A stretch of DNA of 64,000 nt from JACVRW01 sp963771715 (GCA_963771715.1 CAVYUQ010000003.1:620001-684000), one strand, 5' to 3'; shown: positions 10,053-20,238, counted from the stretch's first letter. The notes: generated by a model from the sequence alone, not told the origin. A program made the numbers and translations.

Positions 10053-10441
10053 CTACCTCAGAGTTGCGACTCTGAACTCGCCGCTCCGGACGCCCGCGAT
10101 GGCGTCCTCCGCGGGCTGGTAGGAGCCGGGCTTGCGACTTGCACAGCTCCGTGATCGCGTAGTAGATGCTCTGCGACGCCTGGAGCCGGTTGAGGCCGCG
10201 GATCTTGGCGTCGTCCGCGAGCGCGTACTGCACGATGCGGGTCATTCGCGCGGACGCGACCTTGTCGCGGATGTCGGCGCATCTCAGGTCGTACGGGTTC
10301 TTCTCGAGCTGCGCGGAGCGCACGGCGATGTCCACCGGCTTCGCTTCGCGCTTGCTGCTTCGGGCTCGAGTCGTCATCGCCGCATCCGGCCGCGATCGCC
10401 CCGCACGCCATGAGTCCGATCAGTGTTTGACGTCTGCTCAT
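10053..10441 (-). CDS. Small putative lipoprotein, two frame breaks
   Basis: ATG at 10441 gives MSRRQTLIGLMACGAIAAGC, a lipobox with Cys at about residue 20. The frame breaks near 10345-10370, continuing as EAKPVDIAVRSAQLEKNPYD and the well-formed helical stretch ADIRDKVASARMTRIVQYAL. It breaks again at about 10120, where the third frame reads PGSYQPAEDAIAGVRSGEFR to a stop at 10053. Each break fits one extra base. Homologous small lipoproteins with this ending are plausible in actinobacteria, but I cannot name a function. It lies 18 bases upstream of the LuxR-family gene, possibly in its operon. Confidence 0.6.
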
Positions 10442-10464
10442 GCTGCTCCCTCCTCCTCGGGTCG

Positions 10465-10725
10465 TCATTGCACGGACACCGCCTCGACGATGCGCTCCGG
10501 CGCCATGCCCGCTCGTCTGCTGGCCTCGCCGGCCGCCTCGGCGGACTCCGCCTCGATCAGGTGCAGGAAGAGCTCGTCGGCCGGGAGGAAGTTGGAGCGC
10601 ACGTGGCGCACCGCGGTCCCCTCGGCCGTCAGCTCCTCTGCCGCCGCGCGCAGGCGGCCGATCAGCTCGGCCAGCTCGCCTGAGCGGGAGCGGGGTAGAT
10701 ATCCGTCGACGAGGTAGCTCGGCAT
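10465..10725 (-). CDS. DUF4242-like small protein
   Basis: Protein of 86 residues starting MPSYLVDGYLPR, with a ferredoxin-like alpha/beta pattern. It has a central VRHVRSNFLPADELFLHLIE strand-helix unit and a C-terminal EASRRAGMAPERIVEAV helix-strand, all typical of the DUF4242 family (SCO4226-like). Some family members bind nickel, but no diagnostic ligand set is evident here. Same strand as the lipoprotein and LuxR genes, 23 bases upstream of the lipoprotein start. Function unknown. Confidence 0.7.
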   Translation of the reverse strand: MPSYLVDGYLPRSRSGELAELIGRLRAAAEELTAEGTAVRHVRSNFLPADELFLHLIEAESAEAAGEASRRAGMAPERIVEAVSVQ

Positions 10726-10795
10726 TGCGCGATCGACGCTACGCCGGGCCCTTCGGAGAAGAAACGGGGAAAACCCCCGGACTTTGCAGGGGGCC

Positions 10796-13700
10796 TCAGG
10801 CGCTAAGCGTGAGCCGGCGCGGGCTCTGGCGGAAGCCCAGCTCGATCAGCAGCGCGCCGGCCTCGGAGCCCACCACCGGCTCGCCGTCGAAGCGCTCCAC
10901 GCCCAGGCGCGGCACGCGTCCGCGGCGGACCTCGCCGGCGAGCGCCTCGAGCGCCGGGCGCAGCCAGGCCTCGTCCGGCTCCCTCAGCGCCAGCAGTCCC
11001 TTGCCGCCGCGCTCGACGTAGAGCACCGGCTCCGAGTCGAGCGTGACCACATACGCGCCCGGCACCCGCGACGGGCGGCGGCCGGAGTCGTCGTCCTCCC
11101 TCTTGGGCCACGGCAGCGTGGCGCCGTAGGGGTTCGCGGGGTCGGTGGCGGCCAGCACCAGCGGCCCGGCGGGCTCGTCCGAGCGCAGGCCGCGCAGCCG
11201 CTCGATCGCCGCCGGCAGCGCGAACTGGGCGCCGCCGAGCCCCTCGACGAAGTAGCCGCGCCGCGCCGTTCCGAGCGTCTCCAGGTTGGCCAGCTCGGAG
11301 TAGAGCCCGGCGAAGCCGCCCGGCACGCCCTCGGCCAGCACCGCCTCGCGGGTCACGATTCCGTGGCGCTCGAGCAGCAGCTCGGAGATCGCGCGCATGC
11401 GCGGGCCGTGCGCGGGAGCGCCCGCGAACAGCGGCGCGGTGAGCGACCAGCGGCCCTGCACCTGCGGCGCGCCCGGCCGGCGGCGGCGGGCGAAGCGGCG
11501 GCCGGCCTGGCGGTCGCCCTTGGCCACGGAGAGACGCGCCGCACGCAGCGGCGCGAAGGCGTCGTTCGTGGCCTCGCCGGCCCAGGCGAGGTCCCAGAGC
11601 GCCTCCTGGAGCTCCACGGGCTCGGCGTCGGAAAGGTCGGCGAGCAGGTCGGTCCAGAACGCCGCGCCTGCCTCGAGCCGCTCGCGGATCGCGTCGTGGA
11701 GCGGACCGTCCGGCCGCTCACCCTTGAAGGGCGGCGGGCCGAGCCAGCGGGCGTCCTCGCGGAAGAGCAGCGCCACGCGGCCGGAGTTGCGGCCCACGGC
11801 CCCGGCGCCCACCCACACGAGCTCGCCGCTCGCGCAGAGCTGGTCCATCCAGCCGGGCGAGTAGGCGCCCACGCGGCGCGGGAGCACGTCGCGCTCCCAG
11901 ACCTCGGGCGCGAGCGCGAGCCCCTGGAGCGGCACGAGCATCTCGCGCAGGCGGTCCACCCCGGCGCCTCCCGGAGGCGCACCGTCCACTCCCTGCCAGG
12001 CGGGCAGGAAGCGCGCCAGCGCGCGCTGCTCGGCGGGCTCGACCTCCTTGCGGAGGCTCGCCAGCGACGCGCGCCGCAGGCGGCGCAGCACCTCGGAGTC
12101 GCACCACTCGCGCTCGCTGCCGCCGGGGCGCAGCTCGCCGCGCACGAGGTTGCCCGCGCGCTCGAGCTCGCGCAGCACGGCGCCGAAGTCCACGACCATA
12201 GCGGTCCGAGAGCTCGCGAGTGGTGAACGGACCGTGCGTGCGCGCGTAGCGGCGCGTGAGCCGCGGCAGCGGCTCGTCGACCTCCTCGAGGAACACCTCG
12301 GGCAGTCCTCCCGGCGGCACGGCGCCGAGCGCGTCGCGGTAGAGGCCCGCATCCTCGGACGCGATCCAGCGCTCCTCGCCGCCGATCCTCATCCGCACGG
12401 CGCGGCGGTCCTTCTCGAGCTCGCCGAGTATTCGAGCGGCGCCGACCGCGGGCAGGCAGCGCGCCTGGGCCTCGTCGGCAGTGAGGTCGCCCACCGCGCG
12501 CAGCACGTCGTGCAGTCCATCCGAGTTGGCGGCGCGCGTGCGCTCGCTGGTGCGCTGAAGGTCGGCCTCGACCTCCTCCAGGGCGCCGGGGTCGATCAGC
12601 TCGCGCAGCTCCTCCTGGCCGAGCAGCTCGCGCAGCAGGTCGCGGTCGAGCGAGAGGGCGGCGGCGCGCCGCTCGGCGTTGGGCGTGTCGCCCTCGTACA
12701 TGTAGGTGGCCACGTAGTCGAAGAGCAGCGACGACGCGAACGGAGAGGCGCGCTGGGTCTCCACCTCCACGAGCGACAGCTCCCGCGTGTGCAGCCCGCG
12801 CAGCAGCTGCTCGAGGCCGGGAAGGTCGAGCACATCCTGAAGGCACTCGCGGTAGGTCTCGAGCACGATCGGGAACTGGCCGTAGCGCTTCGCCACCTCG
12901 AGCAGCGACTGCGCCTTCAGCCGCTGCTGCCAGAGCGGCGTGCGCTTGCCGGGGTATGCCCGCGGCAGCAGCAGCGCCCGCGCCGCGTTCTCACGGAAGC
13001 GCGCACCGAAGAGCGCCGAGCCGGACAGCTCGCGCACCACCATGTCCTCGATCGCGTCGGGCTCGACCATGATCAGCTCGGCGGAGGGCGGCTCGTCTGC
13101 GTCAGGGAGGTGGACGATGATGCCGTCGTCCGACCAGATGGCGTCTGACTCGAGCCCGAACTCGTCGCGGATGCGCGCGGACAGCGCCAGTGCCCAGGCC
13201 GAGTGCACGCGCCCGCCGAAGGGCGACAGCACGCACAGGCGCCAGTCGCCGATCTCGTCGCGGAAGCGCTCCACCACGACGGTGCGGTCGCTCGGCACCA
13301 CGCGCGTCGCGTCGCGCTGCTCGCGCAGGAAGGCGGACAGGTTGCGAGCGGCGCGCTCGTCGAGGTCGTACTCGGCGGCCAGGTCCTCGGGCTCGCGGTC
13401 CACGGCCTCGCGCGCGAAGGCGCCGATCGCGAGGCCGAGCTCCTTCGGGCGGCCCACGCTGTCGCCCCGCCAGAACGGGACGGCTCCGGGCGCTCCCGGC
13501 GCGGGGGTCACGATCACGCGGTCGCGGGTGATCTCCTCGATCCGCCAGGTGGAGGCGCCCGAGCAGGAAGGTCTGGCCGGGTCGCGCCTCGTAGACCATC
13601 TCCTCGTCGAGCTCGCCGACCCTGCGGCCGTCGGGCAGGTGCACTCCGTACAGGCCGCGGTCGGGGATCGTGCCGGCGTTGGTGACCGCGAGCTGGAGGG

Positions 13701-15250
13701 CGCCGCGGCGGGCGCGGATCGTGTCCTCCACGCGATCCCAGACGATGCGCGGTCGCAGCTCGGAGAACTCCTCGGAGGGGTAGCGGCCGTCGAGCATGTC
13801 GAGCACGCTGTCGAGCAGCTCGCGCGACAGCTCGGCGAACGGATAGGCCCGCCGCACGGTCTCGTGTAGCTCGGGCACCCTCAGCTCGTCGCTGCTCGCG
13901 GTCATGGCCACGATCTGCTGGGCGAGCACGTCGAGCGGGTTGCGCGGCACGACGGTCGGCTCGATGTCGCCGTCGCGCATGCGCTTGGCCACCACCGTGC
14001 ACTCGAGCAGGTCGGCGCGGAACTTCGGGAAGATGCGCCCGCGCGACACCTCGCCCACGCCGTGGCCGGCGCGGCCGATGCGCTGGAGCCCCGCCGTCAC
14101 CGACTTGGGCGACTCCACCTGGATCACCAGGTCCACGGCGCCCATGTCGATGCCGAGCTCGAGCGACGAGGTGGCCACCAGGCAGGGCAGCTCGCCCGAC
14201 TTCAGCAGGTCCTCCACGACCAGCCGCTCCTCGCGGGCGAGCGAGCCGTGGTGGGCGCGGGCGATGTACTGCGGCTCGTCTCCGTCTGACTGCTCGGCCG
14301 CGAGGTCGTTGAGCCTCACCGCAAGCCGCTCGGCTCCACGGCGGCTGTTCACGAACACGATCGTGGAGTGGTGCTCGCGGATCAGGCGCAGGAGCTCGGG
14401 ATAGATCGCGGGCCAGATCGAGCGCGACGTGGCGGCGTCGGGCGCGGTCCGCCCAAGGCCATCGCCCACGAGATCGCCTCCGCCCGCCGCCGTCCCCATG
14501 CCGCCCAGCGCCGGGTCGGTCACGTCGTGGGCGTCGGGCTCGCGCATGCTCTCCACCGGCACGTGGATCTTGAGGTCGAGCGGCTTGCGCATGCCGGCGT
14601 CGATCACCGTGCACTCGCGCCCCGCGCCCACGAGAAAGCGGCCCACCTCCTCGAGCGGCCGCTGCGTGGCCGAGAGCCCGATGCGCTGGAGCGGCCGTCC
14701 GGCGAGCTGCTCCAGGCGCTCGAGCGTGAGGGCCAGGTGAGCACCGCGCTTGGTGCGCGCGACCGCGTGGATCTCGTCCACGATCACGGCCTCCGCGTCC
14801 ACGAGGAACTCGCGCGCCCTGCGAGGTGAGCATCAGGTAGAGCGACTCCGGCGTGGTGATCAGCACGTCCGGCGGGGTGCGGAGCATCGCCTGGCGCTCC
14901 TTCTGCGGCGTGTCGCCGGTGCGGATGGCCACCGACACGTCGCCGCCGATGCCCCTGAGCGGCGCGCGCAGGTTCTTCTCGACGTCGTACGAGAGCGCCT
15001 TCAGCGGCGAGACGTAGACCAGCCGCGTCTTGCGCTCACCCTCGGGAAGCGGATTCGCGGCGAGCCGGTCGAGTCCCCAGAGGAAGGCGGCCAGCGTCTT
15101 GCCCGAGCCGGTCGGCGCGGAGACCAGCACGTTCTCACCGCGCGCAATCGCAGGCCAGGCCTGGGCCTGCGCCTCCGTGGGACGCTCGAACGAGCGCGTG
15201 AACCAGTTACGTACCTGCGGGGTGAACGATCCGAGCGGGTCCAAAGACAT
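10796..15250 (-). CDS. lhr: Lhr-type DEAD/DEAH helicase, three frame breaks
   Basis: Very large ATP-dependent DNA/RNA helicase, about 1,483 residues when mended, as expected for Lhr. Q-motif region FERPTEAQAQAWPAIARG; Walker A SAPTGSGKTLAAF; Walker B VIVDEIHAV; motif III GLSATQRPLEEV; motif V/VI region TSSLELGIDMGAVDLVIQ and LQRIGRAGHGVG. The winged-helix and Lhr-C regions follow. Breaks, each one extra base, lie at about 14818-14822 (SQ-AREFLVDAE), 13556-13560 (LLG-ASTWRIEE) and 12194-12198 (DRYG-VDFGAVL). Likely a repair helicase. Three breaks in one long reading path are better explained by indel errors than by decay. Confidence 0.85.
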
Positions 15251-15287
15251 GCGACCCACGAGCGTACCGCGTGGATAGGCTCAGCCC

Positions 15288-15578
15288 GTGCCCGATCCGC
15301 GCAAATTCACCGTTCTTCTGACACTCGCGGCACTCGCCGCCCCGGTGGCGGCGTGCGGCGAGGACGACGCCCGCGACCAGGTCGACCAGGCGCGCAAGGA
15401 CATCCGGGAGCAGGCGCGGGAGATCGGGGGCAAGCTCGACGACCTCTCCAGGGACGATCTGCGCGAGGCGCTCCGCGACGCCGAGGACGCGGCCAAGAAC
15501 GGGAGCGCGGACACCAAGCGCGAGGCGCGCCGGCTGGAGCGCAAGATCGAGCGCGAGCTGAGGGAGCGCGGCGGCTAG
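15288..15578 (+). CDS. Small lipoprotein-like coiled-coil protein
   Basis: GTG at 15288. Ninety-six residues: an N-terminal hydrophobic signal ending APVAACGED, resembling a lipobox with Cys at about residue 23, then a highly charged helical region (DQARKDIREQAREIGGKLDD...) predicted to be coiled coil to the end. It is divergent from Lhr with only 37 bases between the starts. No enzymatic motif. Probably surface- or membrane-attached; function unknown. Confidence 0.75.
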   Translation: MPDPRKFTVLLTLAALAAPVAACGEDDARDQVDQARKDIREQAREIGGKLDDLSRDDLREALRDAEDAAKNGSADTKREARRLERKIERELRERGG

Positions 15579-15800
15579 CTGGCCCGCGGCGGCGGCGAGG
15601 TCTCGGCCACCACCCGGTGCAGGTGCACGCCCGGCGGCCAGGCCCACTGCGGCGAGCAGGGCCAAGCCGGCGAACTCGGCGCCCCCAAGGAGCGCGCACG
15701 GGATCACGGCCAGGACGACCGGGATCACCGCCCGGCGGCGGCCCGCGGCCAGACCGGCAAAGGCTGACAACAGGAGCAAGAGCAGTACGGCTACTGCCAT
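15575..15800 (-). CDS. Small membrane protein, frame broken near 15637
   Basis: ATG at 15800 begins MAVAVLLLLLLSAFAGLAAG and a second hydrophobic stretch (VIPVVLAVIPCALLGGAEFA), giving two or three membrane helices in about 74 residues. Near 15634-15640 an extra G pushes the frame into a long spurious extension. Deleting it gives GVHLHRVVAETSPPPRAS and a stop at 15575, inside the CTAG shared with the convergent lipoprotein gene's stop. Function unknown. The compact restored ending supports an indel. Confidence 0.5.
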
Positions 15801-15810
15801 GGGTTCCCTC

Positions 15811-16545
15811 CTAGAGTCCGTCGGGGTGGCGCCCGCGGTAGCCACTGGCAGAGCGCATGCGCTCGGTCCAGCGGTTACCAAACTGCCTCAGGGCGCTCGT
15901 GTCGAAGCGCAGGCCGGCGACGATCAGATAGGCGTGATCCGGGTTCGTCCGCACCGTGACCCAGGTGCCGCGGCCCGGCTCGCCCCAGCTCATGAAGCCG
16001 GTCGAGTCGCGCGCCCGGCCCAGCAGCCCGGCGGCGTGGAGCACGTAGCTCACGGAGCCCGAGCAGTCGTAGCCGGAGTCGTTCCAGCGGCTGTGGCCGC
16101 CGCCGTACTTGTACGGCTTGGTCGCGATCGCGTTGCCGGCCGCGATGATCGCCTTGACCTCGTCGGGCGCGGAGGCCGGGGCCACGGCGAGCCCGGCGCT
16201 GTTGATGTAGCCCTTGTCGGTGGGCGCCACGGAGGGCGCCTCTTCGCTGCCCGAGCTCGTCGCGCGGGCGCGCACGATGCGCTGCTCCGTGCGCGAGGCC
16301 CTGCCGTTCAAGCGCCGCTGCTCCGCCGACTCGAAGGCCATGACGCTGCGCCGGGTTGCCGGGCCGAACTGGCCGTCGGCTGTGGTGTTGTAGCCCGCGG
16401 TGTCCAGGTAGCGCTGGAGCGCGCGAACGTCGCGGCCGCTCGACCCCTGCGCCAGGGTGCGGGTCGCGTAGCCAGCGCCGACGGCTTCGGCGGTGACGGT
16501 CAGGCTGAGCACGGCGACAACCAGCGCCGCCAGCTTGCGAGGCAT
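15811..16545 (-). CDS. Secreted NlpC/P60-like cell-wall hydrolase with PG-binding domain
   Basis: Protein of 244 residues, with signal peptide RKLAALVVAVLSLTVTAEAV. A peptidoglycan-binding-1 domain follows (about residues 35-75: GSSGRDVRALQRYLDTAGYN, DGQFGPATRRSVMAFE). A C-terminal NlpC/P60-like domain begins at KPYKYGGGHSRW, with the catalytic Cys in YDCSGSVSYVLHAAG and a His in NPDHAYLIV. Expected to cut cell-wall peptides outside the membrane. The c-di-AMP riboswitch immediately upstream strongly supports a cell-wall role, since that RNA commonly controls such hydrolases in actinobacteria. Confidence 0.88.
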   Translation of the reverse strand: MPRKLAALVVAVLSLTVTAEAVGAGYATRTLAQGSSGRDVRALQRYLDTAGYNTTADGQFGPATRRSVMAFESAEQRRLNGRASRTEQRIVRARATSSGSEEAPSVAPTDKGYINSAGLAVAPASAPDEVKAIIAAGNAIATKPYKYGGGHSRWNDSGYDCSGSVSYVLHAAGLLGRARDSTGFMSWGEPGRGTWVTVRTNPDHAYLIVAGLRFDTSALRQFGNRWTERMRSASGYRGRHPDGL

Positions 16546-16555
16546 TCGGGTCCCT

Positions 16556-16690
16556 TCTCTTCTTGTGCCTACGGGGTTAGCTGTCGGGCTCGCGCCAGAA
16601 GAGCGGCGCTACGCGAGAAGGCCTCGCGATTCGCCCCGGACTGCCTGTGGGTCCCCCGTTCCCCGACCGACTTGCGATGCGGGGACTCGG
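16556..16690 (-). promoter_or_regulatory. c-di-AMP (ydaO-yuaA) riboswitch
   Basis: The minus-strand leader of the NlpC/P60-like gene contains, in order, the conserved ydaO-yuaA blocks: GGGGAACGGGGGACCCAC, GGGGCGAATCGC, and CCGACAGCTAACCCCGTAGG. A closing pairing of CGCTCTTCTGG-type sequence with the downstream AAGAAGAG run precedes the ATG. These blocks match the c-di-AMP aptamer consensus I know from actinobacterial cell-wall hydrolase leaders. Ligand binding usually turns expression off. The 5' boundary is approximate. Confidence 0.88.
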
Positions 16691-17419
16691 CTATTGGGTT
16701 CTACTCTGCCCTACTGGCGGCGGCACCATAACACTCATCTCGGCGATTTTTCGCGCTTCCGCGAAGACCGCGTCCAGCATCGGCTCGGTGAGCTTGCCCG
16801 TGAAGGTGTTCTGCTGGCTCGGGTGATAGGAGCCGAGCAGCACCGGGCCGCCCTCGGTCCGGTGCTCGGCGAGGTGGCCGAATCGCGGCCGCGGGCGCAC
16901 GCCGAGCAGCCTGCACGCGGCGTCCCAGGCGAACTTGCCGAGGCACACGATCACGGCGGGCTGGATCAGTCGCAGCTCCTCGGCCGCATAGGGCAGGCAG
17001 TTGTCGCGCTCCTGCGGCAACGGCTTGTTGGCGGGAGGCGCGCAGCGCACCGCGGCGGCGATCCACGCGTCCCGGAGCGTCAGTCCGTCGCCGGCGTGGC
17101 GGGACTCCGGCTGGTTGGCGAAGCCGGTGCGGTACAGCGACGCGAACAGCCAGTCTCCCGAGCGGTCGCCCGTGAACACCCGGCCCGTGCGGTTGCCGCC
17201 GTGCGCCGCGGGCGCCAGGCCGAGCACGAACACGCGCGCATCCGGATCGCCGAATCCGGGCACGGGCCGGCCCCAGTAGTCCTCATCGGCGAACGCGGCG
17301 CGCTTCTCGCGGGCCACGCGCTCGCGCCACTCCACGAGGCGCGGGCAGCGCCGGCAGCGGACTATCCGCTGCTCTAGCTCTTCAAGCGCTTGCCGGTGCT
17401 GAACAGGTGCTGAGCCCAC
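16691..17419 (-). CDS. udgB: Type-5 uracil-DNA glycosylase
   Basis: Removes uracil and deaminated purines from DNA. An N-terminal iron-sulfur ligand pair CRRCPRL, motif 1 GLAPAAHGGNRTGRVFTGD (family 5 type) and motif 2 GSYHPSQQNTFTGKLT are all visible. No ATG exists near the start of homology. The only reasonable start is GTG at 17419, giving 242 residues and a 46-base overlap with the end of the ABC permease gene. Several highly conserved residues confirm the family. The start is inferred. Confidence 0.9.
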   Translation of the reverse strand: MGSAPVQHRQALEELEQRIVRCRRCPRLVEWRERVAREKRAAFADEDYWGRPVPGFGDPDARVFVLGLAPAAHGGNRTGRVFTGDRSGDWLFASLYRTGFANQPESRHAGDGLTLRDAWIAAAVRCAPPANKPLPQERDNCLPYAAEELRLIQPAVIVCLGKFAWDAACRLLGVRPRPRFGHLAEHRTEGGPVLLGSYHPSQQNTFTGKLTEPMLDAVFAEARKIAEMSVMVPPPVGQSRTQ

Positions 17420-18129
17420 GCGTAGGCAGGTATCGCGAGCGCGGCGATCACCCCGAGCGAGAGCCAGACGGATACGTCGCTCTCGCCGAGGAAGCCGAAG
17501 CGGACCGCGTTCACCAGGTAGAAGATGGGGTTGAAGTGCGAGAGCTCCTCCCACGGGGAGGGCAGCACGTGGACCGAGTAGAAGACGCCGCCCACGAACG
17601 TGAGCGGCAGGATCACGATGTTCTGGATGAAGCTCGTGTGGTCCCAGGTCTCGGCGTAGATGCCGACCACGAGCCCGAGCGACGCGAACAGCACGAGCCC
17701 GAGCGCGATCGCCAGCGTGAGCTCGAACGGATGCTCGATCGGCACGTTCACGAGCACCACCGCCAGCACGAGCAGCGATATCCCGATCAGGAGCGCCCGC
17801 ACGATCCCGCCGATCGTGTAGCCGAACGTCATCTGCCACGGCTTCATCGGGGCCGACAGGACGTCGTTGATGTAGCGGTCGAAGCGCGCCTGGAAGATCG
17901 TCGACGCGTTGTTCGCGAACGCCGCCTGGACCATCCCCATGGTGATCAGGCCGGGCACGATGAAGACCTCGTAGTCCACGTCGCCCACCTGCTTGATGCG
18001 CCCGCCGAGCGACAGCCCGAACACGAGGATGAAGAGCATCGAGGAGACGACCGGCGCGAGCACGGTCTGGGTCCAGAGCTTCGAGACCCGCAGCGTCTCG
18101 CGCTTGCAGAGCCAGACGAGGCCGGTCAC
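17374..18129 (-). CDS. ABC-2 type transporter permease
   Basis: About 251 residues with six hydrophobic segments (for example APVVSSMLFILVFGLSLGG, ALLIGISLLVLAVVLVNVP, ALGLVLFASLGLVVGIYAE, IVILPLTFVGGVFYSVHVLP and WLSLGVIAALAIPAYAW) and the ABC-2 signature region FNPIFYLVNAVRFGFLG. The GTG start at 18129 overlaps the ATPase stop (GTGA), so it is the membrane partner of that ATPase. Resembles DrrB-like drug or lipid exporters. Substrate unknown. Confidence 0.9.
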   Translation of the reverse strand: MTGLVWLCKRETLRVSKLWTQTVLAPVVSSMLFILVFGLSLGGRIKQVGDVDYEVFIVPGLITMGMVQAAFANNASTIFQARFDRYINDVLSAPMKPWQMTFGYTIGGIVRALLIGISLLVLAVVLVNVPIEHPFELTLAIALGLVLFASLGLVVGIYAETWDHTSFIQNIVILPLTFVGGVFYSVHVLPSPWEELSHFNPIFYLVNAVRFGFLGESDVSVWLSLGVIAALAIPAYAWAQHLFSTGKRLKS

Positions 18130-18860
18130 GACGCCATCGCCTTCACGTACACGTCCTCGAGCCGCTTCACGCCGAAGTGCTCGCGCAGGCCCTCGGCGGA
18201 GTCGCGCGCGATCAGGCGGCCGCCGCGGATCAGCGCGATCTCCTCGCAGAGCAGCTCGGCCTCGTCGAGGTAATGGGTGGTGAGGAGGATCGTGGTGCCC
18301 TCGGCGTGCAGGCGGCGGATGTAGTCCCACAGCTCTTGGCGCAGCTCGAAGTCCACCCCCGCGGTCGGCTCGTCGAGGATCACGAGGCGCGGCCGGTGCA
18401 TCAGCGCGCGGGCGAGCAGCAGGCGGCGGCGCTGGCCGCCGGAGAGCTTCGGCGCCCGCACGTCGCGCTTCGAGGTGAGCCCGAACGCCTGGATCATCTC
18501 CTCGGCGCGCTCCTCGATCTCGTCCTTGTGCATGCCGAAGTAGCCGCCGTGGTACTCGAGCGTCTCGCGCACCGTGAGGAAGCGGTCGAGGTTGATGTCC
18601 TGCTCGGCTAGGCCGACCCAGGAGCGCGCCTCCAGGGTGTCGTGCGGCCGGCCGAACACGAGCACCTCGCCCTCCGTGACCCGCAGCAGGTTGCAGACGG
18701 CGCTGATCAGCGTGGTCTTGCCGGCGCCGTTGGGCCCGAGCAGGCCGAAGAAGGCGCCCGAGTGGATCTGGAGGTTGAAGTCCTCGAGCGCGAGCGTGCC
18801 GTCGTCGTAGCGCTTGGTCAGGCCGCGCAGCTCGAGGGCTGGGGTGTCGTCGCGGAACAC
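18126..18860 (-). CDS. ABC transporter ATP-binding protein
   Basis: Single-nucleotide-binding-domain ATPase of 244 residues. Walker A GPNGAGKTTL (about residues 42-51), Q-loop region LAEQDINLD, signature LSGGQRRR, Walker B RLVILDEPTAGVDF, and switch His in LLTTHYLDEAELL. It drives the downstream ABC-2 permease, with which it overlaps by 4 bases. The ABC-2/DrrA-like architecture suggests export of a drug, lipid or polysaccharide, but the substrate is not evident. Confidence 0.95.
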   Translation of the reverse strand: MFRDDTPALELRGLTKRYDDGTLALEDFNLQIHSGAFFGLLGPNGAGKTTLISAVCNLLRVTEGEVLVFGRPHDTLEARSWVGLAEQDINLDRFLTVRETLEYHGGYFGMHKDEIEERAEEMIQAFGLTSKRDVRAPKLSGGQRRRLLLARALMHRPRLVILDEPTAGVDFELRQELWDYIRRLHAEGTTILLTTHYLDEAELLCEEIALIRGGRLIARDSAEGLREHFGVKRLEDVYVKAMAS

Positions 18861-18921
18861 CCAGTCGAGACTAACGACGGGCTACTCAAGTCCAGCCGGA
18901 ACCCAGTCGAACTAGAACCCG

Positions 18922-19258
18922 ATGAGCGAAAACCCGGCTGCGCCGCCCTTCAGTGCCCCGGCGGGCTGGTACCCGGACCCTCAGGCCCATGGCCAGCGTT
19001 ACTGGGACGGCCGCGCCTGGACCCACAACTTCGCCCCGTTCGCGAATCCGCCGCGGCTCGCAGGCGAGGACCGGTGACTGGATCGGCGGTGTGCTGCTCT
19101 CCTTGCTGGTGCCGCTGATCGGCCTGATCGCCGGCGCCGTCTACATCGGCAAGGGCGGGACCAAGAAGCAGGTCGGTGTGATGTGCGTCTGCCTCTCCGG
19201 CGCGATGTTCCTGATCTGGTTCGTGAAGCTCACCGCCGAGGGCTCCGCGGGCTACTAG
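18922..19258 (+). CDS. DUF2510 membrane protein, frame broken near 19070
   Basis: ATG at 18922 opens MSENPAAPPFSAPAGWYPDP, then QRYWDGRAWTHN, the hallmark of DUF2510. The frame stops at GEDR, but one extra base at about 19066-19074 would join it to TGDWIGGVLLSLLVPLIGLI and a second membrane helix (VGVMCVCLSGAMFLIWFV) ending at 19258. The mended protein would be about 111 residues: a soluble N-terminal DUF2510 motif plus two membrane helices. Common in actinobacteria; function unknown. Its end overlaps the rmlB stop by 4 bases, convergent. Confidence 0.7.
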
Positions 19259-20238
19259 CCGAGCGCGCGGCCGTAGTGCTTCTCGTAGTACTCGCGGTAC
19301 TCGCCTGAGCGGATCGGGCTCCACCAGTCCTCGTTGTCGCGGTACCAGTCGACCGTCCGGGGGAGTCCCTCGTCGAAGCGGACGCCAGCCTCCCAGCCGA
19401 GCTCGTCGCGCAGCTTCTGCGAGCTGAGCGAGTAGCGGCGGTCGTGACCCGGCCGGTCTGTCACGTGATCGATCAGCGACTCGTCGCGCCCGGTCAGCTC
19501 GAGGACCCGGCGCACCACGTCGAGGTTCTCGCACTCGTCGGGCCCGCCGACGTTGTACGCCTCGCCGGGCCTGCCGCGCTCGAGCACCGTGTGGATGCCG
19601 CGGCAGAAGTCCTCCACGAACAGCCAGTTGCGCACCTGCCGGCCGTCGCCGTACACGGGCAGCGGGTCGCCGTGCATGGCGTTCAGGATCATCAGCGGGA
19701 TCAACTTCTCCGGGTACTGGCGCGGCCCGTAGTTGTTGGAGCCGCGGCAGATCACGGCGTCGATCCCGTGGGTGTGGTGGTGGGCCGAGGTGAGCAGGTC
19801 GCCGGCCGCCTTGGTGGCGGAGTAGGGGGAGGAGGGGTCGAGCGGCGAGCTCTCGGTGAAGGAGCCCTCGGCGATCGAGCCGTAGACCTCGTCGGTGGAG
19901 ACCTGGAGGTAGCGCGGCACCCTCAGCTCGCGGACGGCGTCGAGCAGCACGCCCGTGCCGATCACGTGCGTGCGCGCGAACACGTCCTGGTCGGCGATCG
20001 AGCGGTCCACATGCGACTCGGCCGCGAAGTTCACGACGGCGTCGACGCCGCTCGCCACCTGCAGCACCAGGTCGCGGTCCTCGATGCCGCCCTCCACGAG
20101 CTCCACGCCGTCCGGGACGTTCTCGCGGCGGCCCGCGTACGTGAGCTTGTCGAGCACGACCACGTCGTGCTCGCCCGCGAACAGCCGCACGTAGGTCGAG
20201 CCGATGAAGCCGGCGCCGCCGGTCACGAGCAGCTTCAC
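19255..20238 (-). CDS. rmlB: dTDP-glucose 4,6-dehydratase
   Basis: Second step of dTDP-L-rhamnose synthesis. Extended SDR of 327 residues. NAD-binding GGAGFIGS at residues 7-14, FAAESHVDRSI, catalytic STDEVYGS (Thr-Asp-Glu) and YSATKAAGD (Tyr-x-x-x-Lys), and CRGSNNYGPRQYPEKLIP, typical of RmlB. The GTG at 20238 overlaps the stop of rmlD, so the two are co-translated. Supplies nucleotide sugar for cell-wall or surface glycans. Confidence 0.95.
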   Translation of the reverse strand: MKLLVTGGAGFIGSTYVRLFAGEHDVVVLDKLTYAGRRENVPDGVELVEGGIEDRDLVLQVASGVDAVVNFAAESHVDRSIADQDVFARTHVIGTGVLLDAVRELRVPRYLQVSTDEVYGSIAEGSFTESSPLDPSSPYSATKAAGDLLTSAHHHTHGIDAVICRGSNNYGPRQYPEKLIPLMILNAMHGDPLPVYGDGRQVRNWLFVEDFCRGIHTVLERGRPGEAYNVGGPDECENLDVVRRVLELTGRDESLIDHVTDRPGHDRRYSLSSQKLRDELGWEAGVRFDEGLPRTVDWYRDNEDWWSPIRSGEYREYYEKHYGRALG

